Positions 35,762 through 48,736 of a DNA stretch of 64,000 nucleotides are shown one piece after another. The notes beneath the pieces are model-generated. The model was not told where the DNA came from, ran no database searches, and saw nothing but the letters and a program-made list of their open reading frames with translations. The stretch comes from Asterias amurensis (Eukaryota > Echinodermata > Asteroidea > Forcipulatida > Asteriidae). The position numbers were made by a program, and so were the translations under genes. Position 1 is the first letter of the stretch, and every line of letters starts with the position of its first letter. The DNA lies in contig NC_092663.1 of NCBI RefSeq assembly GCF_032118995.1, positions 248,001 through 312,000 on the forward strand, given 5' to 3'.

Positions 35762-38700
35762 TCATCTAAGCCATGTAAAAAACATCCACAGTTTTGCACA
35801 GGGTGTTGTTGATTTTAAAAAATCTGAAACGCTGTCGTGTTTACTTATAATATTTTGCCAAGTGTGAAATTGTTGGTCACCTTTTCTCATAAATGACGAA
35901 TCTGTCGGCAGATCTGGGCTTGACATACTATCTTTGTCCTCCCCTCTAAATTGTAACACCAGATCTGGGTTGACTGCAGGATCCCTTTTCATGTTCTGGA
36001 AGCGGCACAAATCATCAATTCTATCTAACATATCAGTTGTAAGAGTCCGGCCAAGGAAATTTGCAGTCATTTGAACAGCACTCCGTTGATCCTTCAAAAA
36101 TGAATTGAAACAAAATGTATTACTTTATTTACTGGAAATTCATAATTGTTTAAATTGCTGCTTTTTGAGTCTTCGCAACTCCTTACTTTGAATTTATTAG
36201 CAAAACCTTCTTCGTTGTTTCTTTAACCTCAACCCTGCTCAAACTTAATCTAATCATTTTGAGTCTCTCTTTTTATGTTTTTTTTCTACTTCAGGAAGCG
36301 TTTTTTAATAGTCCCAGTCGGCCAACCCTAGTTTTAAATATGCCTATTGGACTTTATGGGCCCCTGTTTTTTTCAACACAACTAAAGTCTTTAAACCGTA
36401 TCATATAATATTATCCAAGTTTATGGAAAGGTTGATACACAAATCATCTCGGTTTTTGATTCGGAGATTGTGTACGGAATAAAAATGAAAATAAAACACT
36501 CTCTTGTACTTGAGCAGGCCATACCGATATATCATCTGTAAACACAAGTTGAGTATGGAATGTTATTCTTGTACTCTTCTCTCTTAAAGACACTGGACAC
36601 TATTGGTAATTGTCAAAGACTAGTCTTCACAGTTTGTGTGTCTCAACAAATGCATAAATAAACAAACCTGTGAAAAGTTGAGCTCAATCGGTCGTCGATG
36701 TTGCGAGAAATCAAATTCGTGGAAAATTTTTTCTTTCTCAAACTACGTTACTTCAGAAGTAGCTGTTTTTCACAATGTTTTATACTATCAACCTCTCCCC
36801 ATTACTCGTAATCAATAAAGGTTTTATGATAATAATTATTTTGAGTAATTACCAGTAGTGTCCACTGCCTTTAAGGTAAAAGAGTGAAAATTCACTCTCT
36901 TGTCTGGGAGGTGTAAGTTTCGCTGTTTTGAGAGTTGAAGTAAACCTGTGTCACTCTTTTTGAGTGAAATTGAAACGAATCTCACTGTAACCCGAGTTGA
37001 AGTACGAGTGTTTCACTGTACAAAGATTGCACGCCGTATGGCTCTTTACAAGAGTGGTTTGGCGGACAAAATGAGTGCTTCACCCTTTTATATTCAGAGA
37101 CGATACTCAAGTTTGCCTTTTCAATACCTTTAACGAAAGCAATTCCAAAATCTTTCAAAATGGCTGGTTGTAATTCAATCTTTCTTTTTTTTATGGATTA
37201 CAAAATCACATTCGCTATGTATTCACATAATGTGCCATATTTGTTGAAGATATCCAAGGTTATCCCGTCCTCCCTAACGTAATTAATGAGCAACAAATGA
37301 AAACATGCGTTTCAATTAGAAACTAATAAAGCAATCCCTAATAAACTTGATGTAGCATTGAAGACGGCCATCTTAGATACTACTTACCTTCTGCATGTCT
37401 TCATACTTAATAAAGAGGACATTTGGGTCTTGTCTTCTGTTCCACCAGAATAAATTATGCTGAAACCAGTCACCGCCCAGAACTGCAAAACCAAAACATG
37501 TATACAAATGACGTGACTATAACAGGAAAGAAAGGAGTATATGCATCATGCGTGCAACAAATACTAGTGCATAATATTCATGTCTAACCTTATCTCCTTA
37601 TTTTTGAACCTGAGGCTGGTATGTTTTAGTGCTAGAATTCTTTAATCTAGCCGAAGCTTCGAAGCAGGCTGATATTGTTTGCTATAATTATTTATAAGCT
37701 GTTAGGGGTACACTGTTCAATCGCTATGAAATGAATTGCATCAAAGCAAACTTGTTTCGGTATCAATTCAGGAACTCAAATTCCATGTTCCTATAATATA
37801 GGAAGAACAGTATTCATTTTGTTGTGGTGCTGGCTTAAATGCAGAGTAATAACAAAATAATCAAACAACAAGCTGAAAACATCAGCGTTTCCAGAAGAAA
37901 TACTACAGATATAAGAAAACCGACATACCACTTTTATTAAGAAATCTCTCGATGAACTTGTCCCAGCTAGCATAGGTCTGCAATGATGTATCGAATTGAT
38001 GCATGTAGTAGTATGACACGGCTACATCCTTTGGGTTGCGAGCGACGTACACCACTTTTGGAGTCTTCTCAAACATTTGTTTCGGTAGTAAGTTTGGTTG
38101 AAGATGTGTCTTAATCAATCTCGGTTTGTCACGTGGCATTTTGTTCAGTAGAGTATGCGTTGGTGGTATTAGGCCAATCTGAATCAGACAATATAATTAT
38201 GACAACAATAATAGTCGGTTTTTTATATTGCTCTTTTCACACCCGAAGGGCGAATCAAAGTGCTGCCACTATCATTACCACCTGGTCACTGGGCCTTTAA
38301 ATTAATCCTTAAACCATCTCAGTTCCCTGGGCAACAAAAATATGGGCTACTAAAGCTAACAATCACGATCTCTGCCCTCACTTTTACCCATTTACCCCTG
38401 GGTGGAGAGAAGCAATTATAGTTAAGTGTCTTTCTCAGGGTCAAAACTGCACCACTGGGACTCGAACCAACGATGCTGAGCCAAAAGACACAACAGCTTG
38501 CAGTTTGTTGCTGTTATGCACTCAGCCACACATCATACATACATCATACACACAACCTTTCAGGTCGGGTTTGCAATGCCTAAATACATGTAAACTCGGG
38601 CATTCACTGAAACTACAGACAAAGAGCAATTGGAATTCACCGCTGGGCTGGGTGCTTCACAGTATCGATGGTATGCTAATCAGATCGCTTACTATTCAAA

Positions 38701-41700
38701 CTGCACTAACCAACACCTGAGGGCAGTATTCGACTTAGTCGGCAAAGAATATCCCATGGATTGAAAGCTTTGAACATCTGCTGCCCCTTATTAGAGAAGC
38801 TTCATACCGACACCACTGTAAAGAAACAGCACCTCATCAAGCAAGTATCCTCACAAGATCATGAGCAATAATGGGATGTATCTTGGCTCCATCTCTCTTT
38901 GACTGGGGCTTTGGATTGAATCCTTGAGCGGGCAAAGGCAAACACAGGAATCGACATTAATTAAGCAATTCAATTTCTCTGACCTCAACCATGCAGAAGA
39001 CAACTCCATCAATTAAACACAATTGATTTGTTTCAGCAAGAGGCAGAATACCAAACTCAAAGATCTATCTCATGAGAGACACACCTGAAAATATAGTGTT
39101 GGTTAGAGTCCCTGCGTTCCTTGTTTGATTGGCAGCATCCAGCACTTCGTAATCATCACATTCTGCTATAATGGAATGTGTGTCCCTAGCAGAATGATAT
39201 ACTGAGCGCTTTGTTAACCACCGGGGCTCTTATAAAGCACTTAATACAACAACAAATCATATCACCCCCCCAAAAATGCCATTATTGGATACCTTGTGGT
39301 GCTCTTTTGGGCCACACTGCCGTCTTGATTTATTTAATTAAATCAAATAACTAATTAAAACATAATTAAAAAATAAATAAAAAATACATTACAAAACTTC
39401 CTTGGTAACGAGCAATCTAGAGCTGTTGATAATATTTATATGTGAGAAACGGCTCCCTCTATGAAGTAAGAGAGAGGAGGGTGCACTGTTCTCTCTTTCA
39501 TTTTTTTTTTTTGCAACTTTGATGATCAATTGAGTTCAAATTTTCACAGATTTGGTTTTTGTATGTTGAGATACAACAAGAGAAATAACATGGCCGCAGT
39601 GACAATTTCAAAGTAGTCCAGAGCCTCCAACCTATGTAATGGCGGCAATAAACAATTAATTGTAAGGGTTTTTTTTACCTGTGAGTGATGACTAACCCAA
39701 ATATTTTCCAGAAATGGGAATCGAAAAAATACGTGGAGATTTTTGTGTTCTTCTGCATCGCATCCATTGATAATCAGACTGATCATTTGTTGCATCCAGG
39801 TCGTACCTGTAAGACAATCAAAAGTCAATGTAAGGTTGTTTTGTCTAATTATGTATTGCTACAATAGAAGTTCAGGAGAATAAACAAGGAAGTTTAGATT
39901 CGTGGATAGAATGTACAAGCCGAAGGAGAGTACAGTCTATAGTCACCAATTTACACATAAGCCCTCTTCACACTACAGACTCATTTCCCGAGGGAACTAA
40001 ACTCCATTTCTAACCCCCCCCCCGCCACCCCAGCTGGTAACAACCGGGAGTACTATTTCCCATAATCTACCGACATTACCGCGGGTGCTCATATTCAATG
40101 CAAACTGTCCATTCACCCATCAGTCACTGTTACAAAATCGCACTCTCCCAAAATCGGGGGAAAAAATGAGAAACCACCATGAAATGGTAATTCGGCTGTG
40201 GCCGTGTCAACGAATTAATTGAGCAGTTCTCTATTTGTTTACTTTGTTGAATAATTGAGACAGACTGTTTTTTACCGTAGTCTCCCTATGTTTGTTGTCT
40301 GTCCTCAGAATGAGGCCTTGGTTCCCAGTTCAACTTCCGGTTTTAACCGAGAGACAAGGTCGAAGTGGGGTATTGTTAGTACAACTTTAAAGAAGTATGT
40401 TAAGCACTTTATAAAACGGTTAGATAATCAAAATAGCTTACAGTTCAGGAGACATGATTTTTCAAAATGTTTAGCTTTGAGTTAGTAAACCAATAGCAAC
40501 TGCTCGACAGACACAATCCTGAGGTGTGCGAGCACTAGTACCCAATGCAATAGATAACAAAAACAGAACAGATTTGAACATTATTAAACAACTAGATGTT
40601 TTCACGCCAGTTTCAGGAGTACCTAGCAAAGTACTTTACCTGATTTGGGATAAGTAATGAGGAAGATATCATCATTGCGGACTTCAAATGTCTCCAGGTC
40701 AATCAGGACTTCTTTTGGAACGCCTTTTGATACACATACTCCTTTATAGAAGTACTCAAGATTCTCACCCTCAGCTGGGTCGATACGAGGCAACGTCAGA
40801 ACCTTCCTTTGAAACTCTAAAGAGAAAACAAAAACTGGTTATAGTAAACTGATTAAAGGCACTGGACACTATAGGTTGTTACTTAAACTAATTGTTAGCA
40901 TAAAAACTTGCTTGGTTAGAGAGCAAAGGAGAGCTGTTGATAGATAAAACATTGTGAGAAACAACTCCCTCGTAAGCGACATAGTTTTTTTGTAGGGGTC
41001 TCATTTCTTACTCAAATATTAAAATATGTCATACCTTTTATATGTATTTCTATAGACATCTGCAAGTTTGTGCAAAAAGGGTGTTTTTTCTGCTCTCATT
41101 ATTCTCTTGCAACTTCGATGACCAAATTGTCATAGATTTGTTAAATTTTGCATGTGTTGGAATACATTAGAGAACATTGGTCTTTGACAACATTACCAAA
41201 GTTGTCCTTAATGAAACCTAAGGAGAATGTCACTGACAAAATAGTTTCAATATATATTTTCAAGTTCAGCTTGTTTTATATTGGGCCTAGATTTTTCAGA
41301 AATTTAATGAAATTGCTCTTAAAAATAAGAATAATACACTAATCACCAAAATAAGAATAACTGTCCCATAGAGCTGCGATGGAAGTAACAGGCTTTAGTA
41401 ATAATAATAATAATATTCAGTTTTTATTAAGCGCTTTATACACCCAAAAATGCTCACATTTACATATGAATTTGTTGTTTCTCTTTCTGGATGGCAACTA
41501 GAAGGGTCTTTAATATAGTCCTGTATACAATATCAGTTTTAGAGGCAAGGGTATTTTGCCAAGTAAATATTTGAAAAGCACAGCTATTTGAATTAAGGGA
41601 AGGCTGATAGTATGTGTTGAACACGCGATTTGTATTAGAGTTGCACATTTCCGGCACTTTCAGCACAAAAGTCACGATGCAGTTCCGTGAACAACCAAGT

Positions 41701-42810
41701 CTGCAGGAAATTACTGTTTGCACGGCGGGCAATATTTACAGCTTGAAGAGGCAACCCATGTAATAGCAACCTAACAATGTTCAGTGTAATTATAGTTTCC
41801 CCATGCATGAAAGTGGCTGTTTTATAAATAATGAACCATTTTTGTAGAGTGCATATCACAATCACAGAGAAGTCCTATGCGCTTAGAGATGAAAACAAAA
41901 GAGAAGTAATAGTTAATCTTGGGTTTTGAGTCTTGCAGTTTAGCTCGCATTATTTAGTCCTTAAAAGCACAAGTTTTTTTGTAGCTCCTCACAATAATTG
42001 TTTGCATGTAAACTTACTTTGTAGCGAGGAATGGGGTGCTGTTGATAGCATAAAACATCATAAGAAACGGTGTAAGATGCAATTGTGTCTGCCATGCAAT
42101 ACTGTCCACTCCGGACAGTATTGTTACATATTGTCATATTTTGTTAAGTAAACAGGCATTTTCCCGTTTTTTTTAGTTTTTGTTTTTTTCGGGGGGAGGG
42201 ATGTTTTTTTCCCGGTGTATACTAGTTTGTAAGACACTGCTCTAGAATCAAATTTAACAAATTTTCTCTTCTTTGCAAGTTTTGGGGTTCGGGATGGGGG
42301 TGGGGCAACAGGGGAGCTAGAATTACATTGGGCACGTACTACGTCGCTGGAGTCCTGGCCGAGTGGATGAAAGCACCAGATTCAAGCTCTGATTTGCAGA
42401 GAGCGAGTTCTTTTCCAAGCAAGACACTTAAAACCGTGATGATTCGTCCTTCGGATGGGACATAAAGCCATTGGTCCCGTGTGGTGTGTAATGTACTTGA
42501 AAAAGCCCAGTGCACTTAACGTAAAGCGAAGGGCTCGCCATATGTATTCCTGGTTTGATTGGCTGCATATTGCCCCACAGTACCTTGTAAACCATTACAT
42601 GCTCCGCATAAGAACTAATACTTAGCACTTTGATAACTCCAATTGGGCTAAATAAAGCGCAAAAAGAACTCAGTAGTATCATACACAATTTCAGATATGC
42701 GGCATTGGTGAACGTAAACCAAGTTTTTTAAAAACAGTTGTTGCAGTTAGACAAATGAAATGGACACAATACCCTAAATATAAAAAGGGCCTACCTTCCC
42801 AGTCGACCAT
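35762..42810 (-). CDS. Cytosolic sulfotransferase (SULT family)
   Basis: Transfers sulfate from PAPS to a hydroxyl or amino acceptor in the cytosol. Complete in six coding exons: 42810-42795, 40816-40640, 39806-39697, 38178-37929, 37482-37388, 36091-35762 (TGA). All are GT-AG and phases close, giving 325 residues; SULTs are usually 285-300, and the surplus is C-terminal. Motifs: 5'-phosphosulfate loop TYPKSGTTW (60-68); catalytic His126 in LIKTHL; 3'-phosphate motif YVARNPKDVAVSYY (145-158); GDWFQHNLFWW and FIKYEDM; C-terminal SFMRKGDQQFHTWQN, where the second Gly of the usual RKGxxGxxK is not seen. A 57-bp tandem repeat lies about 190 bp upstream of the ATG. Acceptor unknown. Confidence 0.92.
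36588..36870. mobile_element. TTAA-target MITE copy
   Basis: Ends agacactggacactattgg / gtagtgtccactgcct, with TTAA at 36584-36587 and 36871-36874. In the last intron of the sulfotransferase gene. Confidence 0.85.
38213..38515 (-). mobile_element. tRNA-derived SINE copy in sulfotransferase intron
   Basis: Contains the same body as 5955-7165 (cctggtcactgggcctttaa, acccatttacccctgg, gttaagtgtctt) and the inverse B-box gggactcgaacc near 38456. Uninterrupted at the point where the other copy holds the fold-back element. Confidence 0.7.
39060..39240. mobile_element. SINE-like fragment
   Basis: gtttgattggcagcatccag and the aagcactt-type tail resemble the SINE at 42345-42670. No tRNA-like head is preserved. 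Confidence 0.45.
39440..39580 (-). mobile_element. Internal fragment of the TTAA MITE
   Basis: gtgagaaacggctccctct and gttcaaattttcacag match the interior of the MITEs at 10720 and 44420; both ends are missing. Confidence 0.6.
40857..41208. mobile_element. TTAA-target MITE copy, right end degraded
   Basis: The left end aggcactggacactatagg follows TTAA at 40853-40856; the right end (accaaagttgtcct then taat) is mutated. In the second sulfotransferase intron boundary region, left of exon 40816. Confidence 0.75.
42345..42670 (+). mobile_element. tRNA-derived SINE, second family
   Basis: Begins with an A-box-like tggccgagtggatgaaagc, followed by a degraded B-box, then gggacataaagccattggtc, a cagtgcactta block and a tail ttgggctaaataaagcgc. 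Lies in the first sulfotransferase intron. Confidence 0.65.
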
Positions 42811-43000
42811 AGTTCCAGAGTCCAGCAAACACAACCCGTTCAAATACGCAATCTCAATCTGAATGACACGGAGTCACGGAGTCACAATATGATGGACTGC
42901 CTCTGCACACCGAACCCAATGCAACTAAACCGTGTGTAACTGAACTATCAAAAAAGTACCTAGCCAACAAGTGGTCATGCCCAGTACGGCCCTTGCATAA

Positions 43001-43275
43001 AATCTTAGGGTTTGACTACACCAAGCAACCTATGCTGTAGTGCGAAAGCTTGCTGGCAATCTTAGGGTTTGACTACACAAAGTAATTTATGAGTGTATTT
43101 CAAAAGCTTGGCAGCACTCTAGGGTTCAACTACACCAAGCAATCTATCCTGTAATTCAAAAGCTTGGCGGCAATCTTAGGGTTTGACTACACCAAGCAAT
43201 CTATGAGTGTTTTTCAAAGCTTGGCGGAAATCTTAGGGTTTGACTACACCAAGCAATCTAGGCTGTATTTCAATC
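43001..43275. repeat. 57-bp tandem repeat upstream of the sulfotransferase start
   Basis: Units start at 43001, 43058, 43115, 43172 and 43229 with exact 57-bp spacing; the core is aatcttagggtttgactaca followed by an aagcaatctat and a caaaagcttgg block. The array ends about 190 bp before the ATG at 42810 on the gene's 5' side. Confidence 0.93.
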
Positions 43276-43999
43276 AGGGCTCTTATTGATCCGTCTTGAT
43301 CCTGGAACATCTTCTACACCGCTCCTTTGATATCATTAATCAAGGTGCCTTAGGCTGGTTGATAATGGTTAAGAAAGAACAAGGCTCCGAGCAAGTCTAG
43401 TATATATCGACGTACAGGTGTGTTACTCATTACCTTTCCTATTTATAGCATGTCCAATGGGATTCAAATTAAATCAGCAGAGACTGTGTCTTGACTACTA
43501 GTGAACGCTGCGTTGGTTTCAATGTATTCAATGTTTAACAATTAAAATCCCATACAATGAAGAGCATTATCGCAAGAAGTAACTTAACAAATTATTTGTT
43601 ATAATTTAGTAAAGACTTAGGCATGACTTTAGCAATAAAAAGGGCTGACCTATCAACTAGTCGGTCATTAATTATTTTTATTAATTAATTTTCTTTCTTT
43701 TTGACAGCAAACTTAATATTCTGAGAGAATGCAAGAATTTTATTTCACTCCCTTGGAAATTTAATTACCACGAACTAGTATTCTGTTACCTCAAAATAGT
43801 TCAGTTGTATCAAGCCTAATAGAATGTGAAACTTGATGCCGAAGCCATAGGTATACTGTGGGTCCCTCGTTGCATTGTTCGGCAAATTGAATTCTCTTGA
43901 GGTTATTTTGGAATAGGCGGCTAGAGCTATATTTTAGTGTCACCATGCGTTTAAGGTCCTTAGCAACACCCTTAGCAACAGACGGTATACATCCACATT
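43276..43999. other. Intergenic DNA upstream of the sulfotransferase gene
   Basis: AT-rich, no gene recognised. Contains a taattatttttattaatt palindrome near 43668-43688. Confidence 0.4.
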
Positions 44000-44000
44000 C

Positions 44001-44281
44001 AGGGGTCGAAATTAGGTGTATTTCCATGGTAGTCAGCAGGGCTAGTGACCAATAATTTTTAGTAGCCCTGATTAGATTTTGGTAGCCCGAAAGACACATT
44101 ATGTCTCGCGTCACGGCTCAAACTTTACAATACACCAATAACATAGTTCTTTATTGTTTGTGATGATGATTTTTGCATTATTTTTCAACTAGCCCGTCGG
44201 GCTATCAAACTGAAAAAATCAGTAGCCCTGCTGTAAATCTGGTAGTCCCGGGCTAGCGGGCTAGTGGCAATTTCGACCCCT
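44001..44281. mobile_element. hAT-like MITE with aggggtcgaaatt ends
   Basis: TIRs aggggtcgaaatta / gcaatttcgacccct. Flanks cacattc (43994-44000) and cacattt (from 44282) look like a slightly mutated target duplication. Inner blocks agtagccctg and gggctagcgggctag are also inverted. Confidence 0.75.
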
Positions 44282-44419
44282 CACATTTCCCCAGGCTTCG
44301 TCACAGTTTTGAACCAAAGTACTTGAAGAACAATCAGTAAAAGATAACGTTTCGTCCACCAGAAGTTAATTGCTTTGTAACTTGGGAATTAACAAATTAT
44401 AAACATTTATATGATTTAA

Positions 44420-44733
44420 AGGCACTGGACACATTTAATGTCAAAGACCAGTCTGTCCACTTGGTGTATCTCAACATAATACATGAAATAACAAACCTGT
44501 GAAAATTTGAACTCAATCGGTCGTCGCAGTTGCGAGAAAAGAATGGAAGAAAAAACACCCGTATCGCACAAGTTGTGTGCTTTCAGATACTTGAGTTTGA
44601 GAGCTCGGCTGGGGTCTCGAATTCAATTCAAATATTTTAGTGAGAAATTACTTCTTTCTCAAAAACTACGTAACTTCAAAGGGAGCCGTTTCCCATAATA
44701 CTATTGAGTAATTACCAATAGTGTACAGTGCCT
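44420..44733. mobile_element. TTAA-target MITE copy
   Basis: Left end aggcactggacacattt after TTAA 44416-44419; right end aatagtgtacagtgcct before TTAA 44734-44737. Both duplications intact. Confidence 0.88.
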
Positions 44734-45324
44734 TTAAGAAGATGTTAAATTTGCAACGGGGATAAAGAATAAATTGATTTTGGTTTTACCCTTGTCTGTA
44801 AACACAAATCAAAGGCATAATACCTATTACTCAAGCATGATTGGAACCCACCAAATAGCTGTGTTTAACCAACCTGACCACCAATTGCCCGGTGGCTTTG
44901 GGCAGTTCGATTCTTATATATATTTAGCAGTGGTAGCGTAACGATTTATTAGAGGTGTTAATTCAGGGATAATTAATACCCTTACACCGATGTGTGTTAT
45001 ACACTGTAGGCTATTTATGTACTCAGTACTCAGTACCCAGTTTAGACAATTTTTGATGTCAAGTCCGAGTCTGAGATCGAGATTATTCCTCTGAATCAGT
45101 AACAAAAAACGCCCCCACCGATTAGCTATCACGCACCCCAGGCTAGTGTCGGAGGTTATAGTCTTACAAGAGGTCGCTATATCAGGTAAAAAGCCAAGAT
45201 CGCAGACCTGGAACCACGTCTACACCGAGTAGGTATTAATGAATAACACACATTGGTGCTCCATGGTGTTAGGTTAAAACTGAAATATATAATTCTCTTT
45301 TGACCTTGTGAAATGTCTAATTAC

Positions 45325-45433
45325 AGTAAGCCGTGTCTCACAATGTTTTATACTATCAACCTCTCCTCATTACTCGTTACTAAGTAAGGTTTTATGCTAA
45401 TAATTATTTTGAGTAATTACCAATAGCCTTTAA
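45325..45433 (+). mobile_element. Right-end fragment of the TTAA MITE
   Basis: gtgtctcacaatgttttata through ttgagtaattaccaatagcc and ttaa matches the right third of the family; the terminal gtgtccact is deleted. Confidence 0.65.
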
Positions 45434-45615
45434 GTATACATAAAATAGTTTATGGCGCGAGTATTTTTAAAATAAATAAAAGCATCCCAAATTACCATAA
45501 CCGTTCATAATTCATTCTTGATATTAATAACCTGTTCTGTTTTACTCGACCAAAAAGATCACAAGGGAGATCACAAGGTTTGGATAGTTAGATATTATGA
45601 TGCTATAGTTATTTG

Positions 45616-48600
45616 TTAAAAGACTTTCAGAACACGAAAATGTTGCTCTAATGATGGTTCTTCATCAGCAAAATGCAAGCATTCTTCAACATCAGCACCT
45701 TTGCTTCTGAGTAAATCTACAAAGATTGCTTCTTCGACTCCAATAAATGATCTCTTTGGATCTTTGACTTGTCTTGGTGTGACGTGGACTCGAACCTTAA
45801 CACCCAAATCAGTTAGCTGCTGTAATGGTTTGTCCTCTGTTATCCACACGTTGGACGTCAGACTATGCCCACCATCTAACCAATACAGAGCTCTGGTCAT
45901 TCTCAGCATGTCTCTTATAGCGGACATTGCTTTGACATGCTCAAGTTCGTACACTAGTTGGTTAAGTACCACACATCCTTTGCTAAATCCTACAGCAACA
46001 AGGGGAACAGTTTGGGAAATGGGCAGCACAGTCTGTTCTTGAACATTAAGTTGATTTACATTATCAATTGCAGTGTTTATGAGGTTGTGGAGATGCGTCA
46101 ATCCATTGACATTATCAAAGTTTATAGGAGCACCAAACATATTACAGTGTAGAAAGTTATCATAACAGCTGAAAGTTTGATCATGAATGCGACTAGGCTT
46201 GACTAACCACACATAGGAGTCAATAAATTTATGATGTAAGAGTGCACAGGTGTCCTCATAGCTCCAACAGGACCACTTGTAGCTTGCCTCATGTGCGATC
46301 ATCATTTGGTAGAAATTCTGTTCATAAAAACAAATTTTAGAACATTCAATCGAGTGGCTACTGAGTCATGCCGAATTTCTGCCCCCAAAATGATTGAATG
46401 ATTATCATTAACGACAGACCTAACATTTGATTTTAATTTGGTGTAGAACAACACGGATTAATTAGAGTGGGAGAATGAAGCACAATCCCATACTCATTGC
46501 GGAAATCAAGAAACTACATGTAGTAGACAAGGGAGCAGTAATAATAATATTAATAACAATAGCTAATTCTTATATTGTTCTCATTGTCCGAGCAGAAATC
46601 CCTCCGGCAGAAGTCCCTCCCATTAACGATAACGTTAATCCCCCTATACCACTGGGAATTTTTAGGTGTTCCAACATCTCCAAATGCATCGTTCACCAGC
46701 AACATTGGTGATACAACCCATAAGGCAAGGGGTCATGTCACCTGCACCACCACTAATCTCATTTATCTCATATCTTGCAGAGTCTGTGGTGTTTAATATA
46801 CAGGTGAAACAAGAACTACACTCAAGAGGCATTTCTACGGCCACAGATCCACAGTCAAGTCCCAAAAGCTGGATACACCTGTAGGACATCACTTCAATCT
46901 TCCTAATCAGTTAATTTCTGATATGATTTTACAGGGCATAGGGGCACTGGGCAACCACAGAGAGACTGTGTGTTTGAGTACGGAGAAACTCTAGATTAGA
47001 CGCCTCCAGACCATTCAACCCCATGGTCTGAACATCCAAGAAGGAAACTATTAATAAACCTTTTGTTTTGCCGTCTCCTTTTTCACCACAGCCTCATTCA
47101 CTAATTAATTACTTTTTTCCCCACCTCCCCACCTTTGATGTTGTCCTTTGTGTTTCCATCTTCTTGTGGTCAAGCCAGTCCCTTCCCTTCACCCCCCCTT
47201 TTTTTGTCCCCCCTATTCATTGTTTACCCCCTGCTTTTTACGTATGCTTTCTAACCCCATGTATTTCCACTTCACTGCCTACGTCTCACTTAGTTACCTG
47301 TTCATGTTTGTTGTGTTGTCATTATTTTAGCCTTCGAGAGATGCTAGAAAGACGTCGAAGCGTCAGGCCAGTAACTACCATTTTTTGCACTAATTGTTTT
47401 ATAGTGCATTTCATAAATACAGGAAATACCAATGCACTTTACCCGAAACTTGAAAAAGCTAACAGCAACTAATTTACAACTAAATACACTAATACTGAAC
47501 AATAAGCAGTAGAAAACAAATGGGATTTGAATTGTACTTGAATTGTTCTATACTCTATAGAATCGGATGTAGCAGGGAAGACGGTTCCAAAGTTGGGGGG
47601 CAGCATTGGACAGAGTCCTTGAATGCAAGAGAAATAAGTGAGAAACCAGTTCATTTCATTGACTTTCTTGGTTCAGAAACAGATGGAGATTTACAACCAG
47701 TAATAAACCTACGCTGTTTGAACAATTCATCAAATGCAGCCATTTTAAGATGGGTTACATCGAGGGGGTACAGAGCTGCTTCCGCAGAACAATTTAATGA
47801 AGGATACTATAAAAAAAATCGTAACGGTGGCTTCTCATATAGTAGACATATTCATCATTTATAATGACGCTCAAGGTCCTTCAACATTCAGTATTTTCCT
47901 GCAAGGTATGTGGGACCACATTTTGAATTATGAGGCCAACTTCTTTTACATGCTGTGGCGCAACAGGCTGCCAATTAAACCAGAAACACCGGTGAACCCC
48001 TTTTCTTTTTGATAAGTGCATTGTGTTCCAACGGAACGGCATTGTGTTCCAACGGCTTTACGTCCCACCCAAAGTAATAAGCATCATGGTTAAGTGTCTT
48101 GGTTAAGGACACAAGTGTCATGTCGGTTGGACTTATAATACTGGATAAAAGACACTGGACACTATTGGTAATTGTCAAAGACTAGTCTTCTCACTTGGTG
48201 TATCTCAACATATGCACAATAACAAACCTGTTAAAATTTGAACTCAATTGGTCATCGAAGTTGCTTGATAATAATTGAAGAAAAAACACCCTTTCAAACG
48301 AAGTTGTGTGCTTTCAGATGCTTGATTTCAGGTCTCAAAATTAAAAATTACTTCTTTCTCAAAAACAATGTTTCTCACAATGTTTTACACTATCAACAGC
48401 TCTCCATTGCTTGTTACCAAGTAAGTTTTAATTCTAATAATTATTTTTTATTACTTGCCAATAGTGTCCACTGCCTTTAAATGCATGCAACACTTTTGAA
48501 TTTGAATATTCATAATTTATGGTAAATTTTACCTGTATGTCACCTGGAAAGAACACCACATGGCTTTTGTGTTTGTCTTGCAGTTTCGAGGATGAAGATG

Positions 48601-48736
48601 ACCGCATTGTTGAGAATAAAACATCATTCTGACGATTGCCATGCCCGCAAACATTTTCAAGCAGCACAAATGTTATGCCTTTGATTTCGTTTCTTGCCAT
48701 CTGGAACATGATCTCAAGGAGTACCAACCATGTCAA
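45616..48736 (-). CDS. C2orf69: C2orf69 homologue (mitochondrial hydrolase-like protein)
   Basis: Two coding exons, 48736-48533 and 46317-45616, join in phase 0 through CAG/GTAAAA and AACAG/AATTTC to give 301 residues. Family signatures: SHVVFFPGDIQ-NFYQMM across the junction, SYVWLVKPSRIHDQTFSCYDNF, NMFGAP, the nucleophile-elbow-like GFSKGCVVLNQL (Ser at about 180), ALYWLDGGHS, VHVTPRQVKDPKRSFIG and C-terminal EQHFRVLKVF. The vertebrate protein is mitochondrial and its loss causes a multisystem disease; the enzymatic reaction is unsettled. The N-terminal leader is weakly conserved; ATG 48736 follows a strong acceptor-like tttctag, so a 5' UTR exon upstream is likely, and ATG 48701 is an alternative start. 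The intron holds a Penelope-like remnant and a MITE. Confidence 0.9.
46640..47045 (+). pseudogene. Penelope-like element remnant (GIY-YIG endonuclease tail)
   Basis: Broken plus-strand translation gives CTTTNLIYLISCRVCG, then a stop, then YTGETRTTLKRHFYGHRSTV, VGHHFNLPNQ and after further breaks IRRLQTIQPHGLN. This order (IYLI..C..CG, YTGET, GH, LP.GLN) is that of the GIY-YIG domain closing Penelope-like ORFs. No RT core was found, so this is a 3' fragment inside the C2orf69 intron. Confidence 0.65.
48085..48140 (-). mobile_element. Fragment of the first SINE family
   Basis: gttaagtgtcttggttaagg and acacaagtgtcat match the SINE body at 7045-7085. It abuts the MITE at 48150. Confidence 0.5.
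48150..48476. mobile_element. TTAA-target MITE copy
   Basis: agacactggacactattgg at the left and aatagtgtccactgcct at the right; TTAA at 48477-48480, left target mutated to taaa. It lies about 50 bp from the donor of the C2orf69 exon 48736-48533. Confidence 0.8.
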
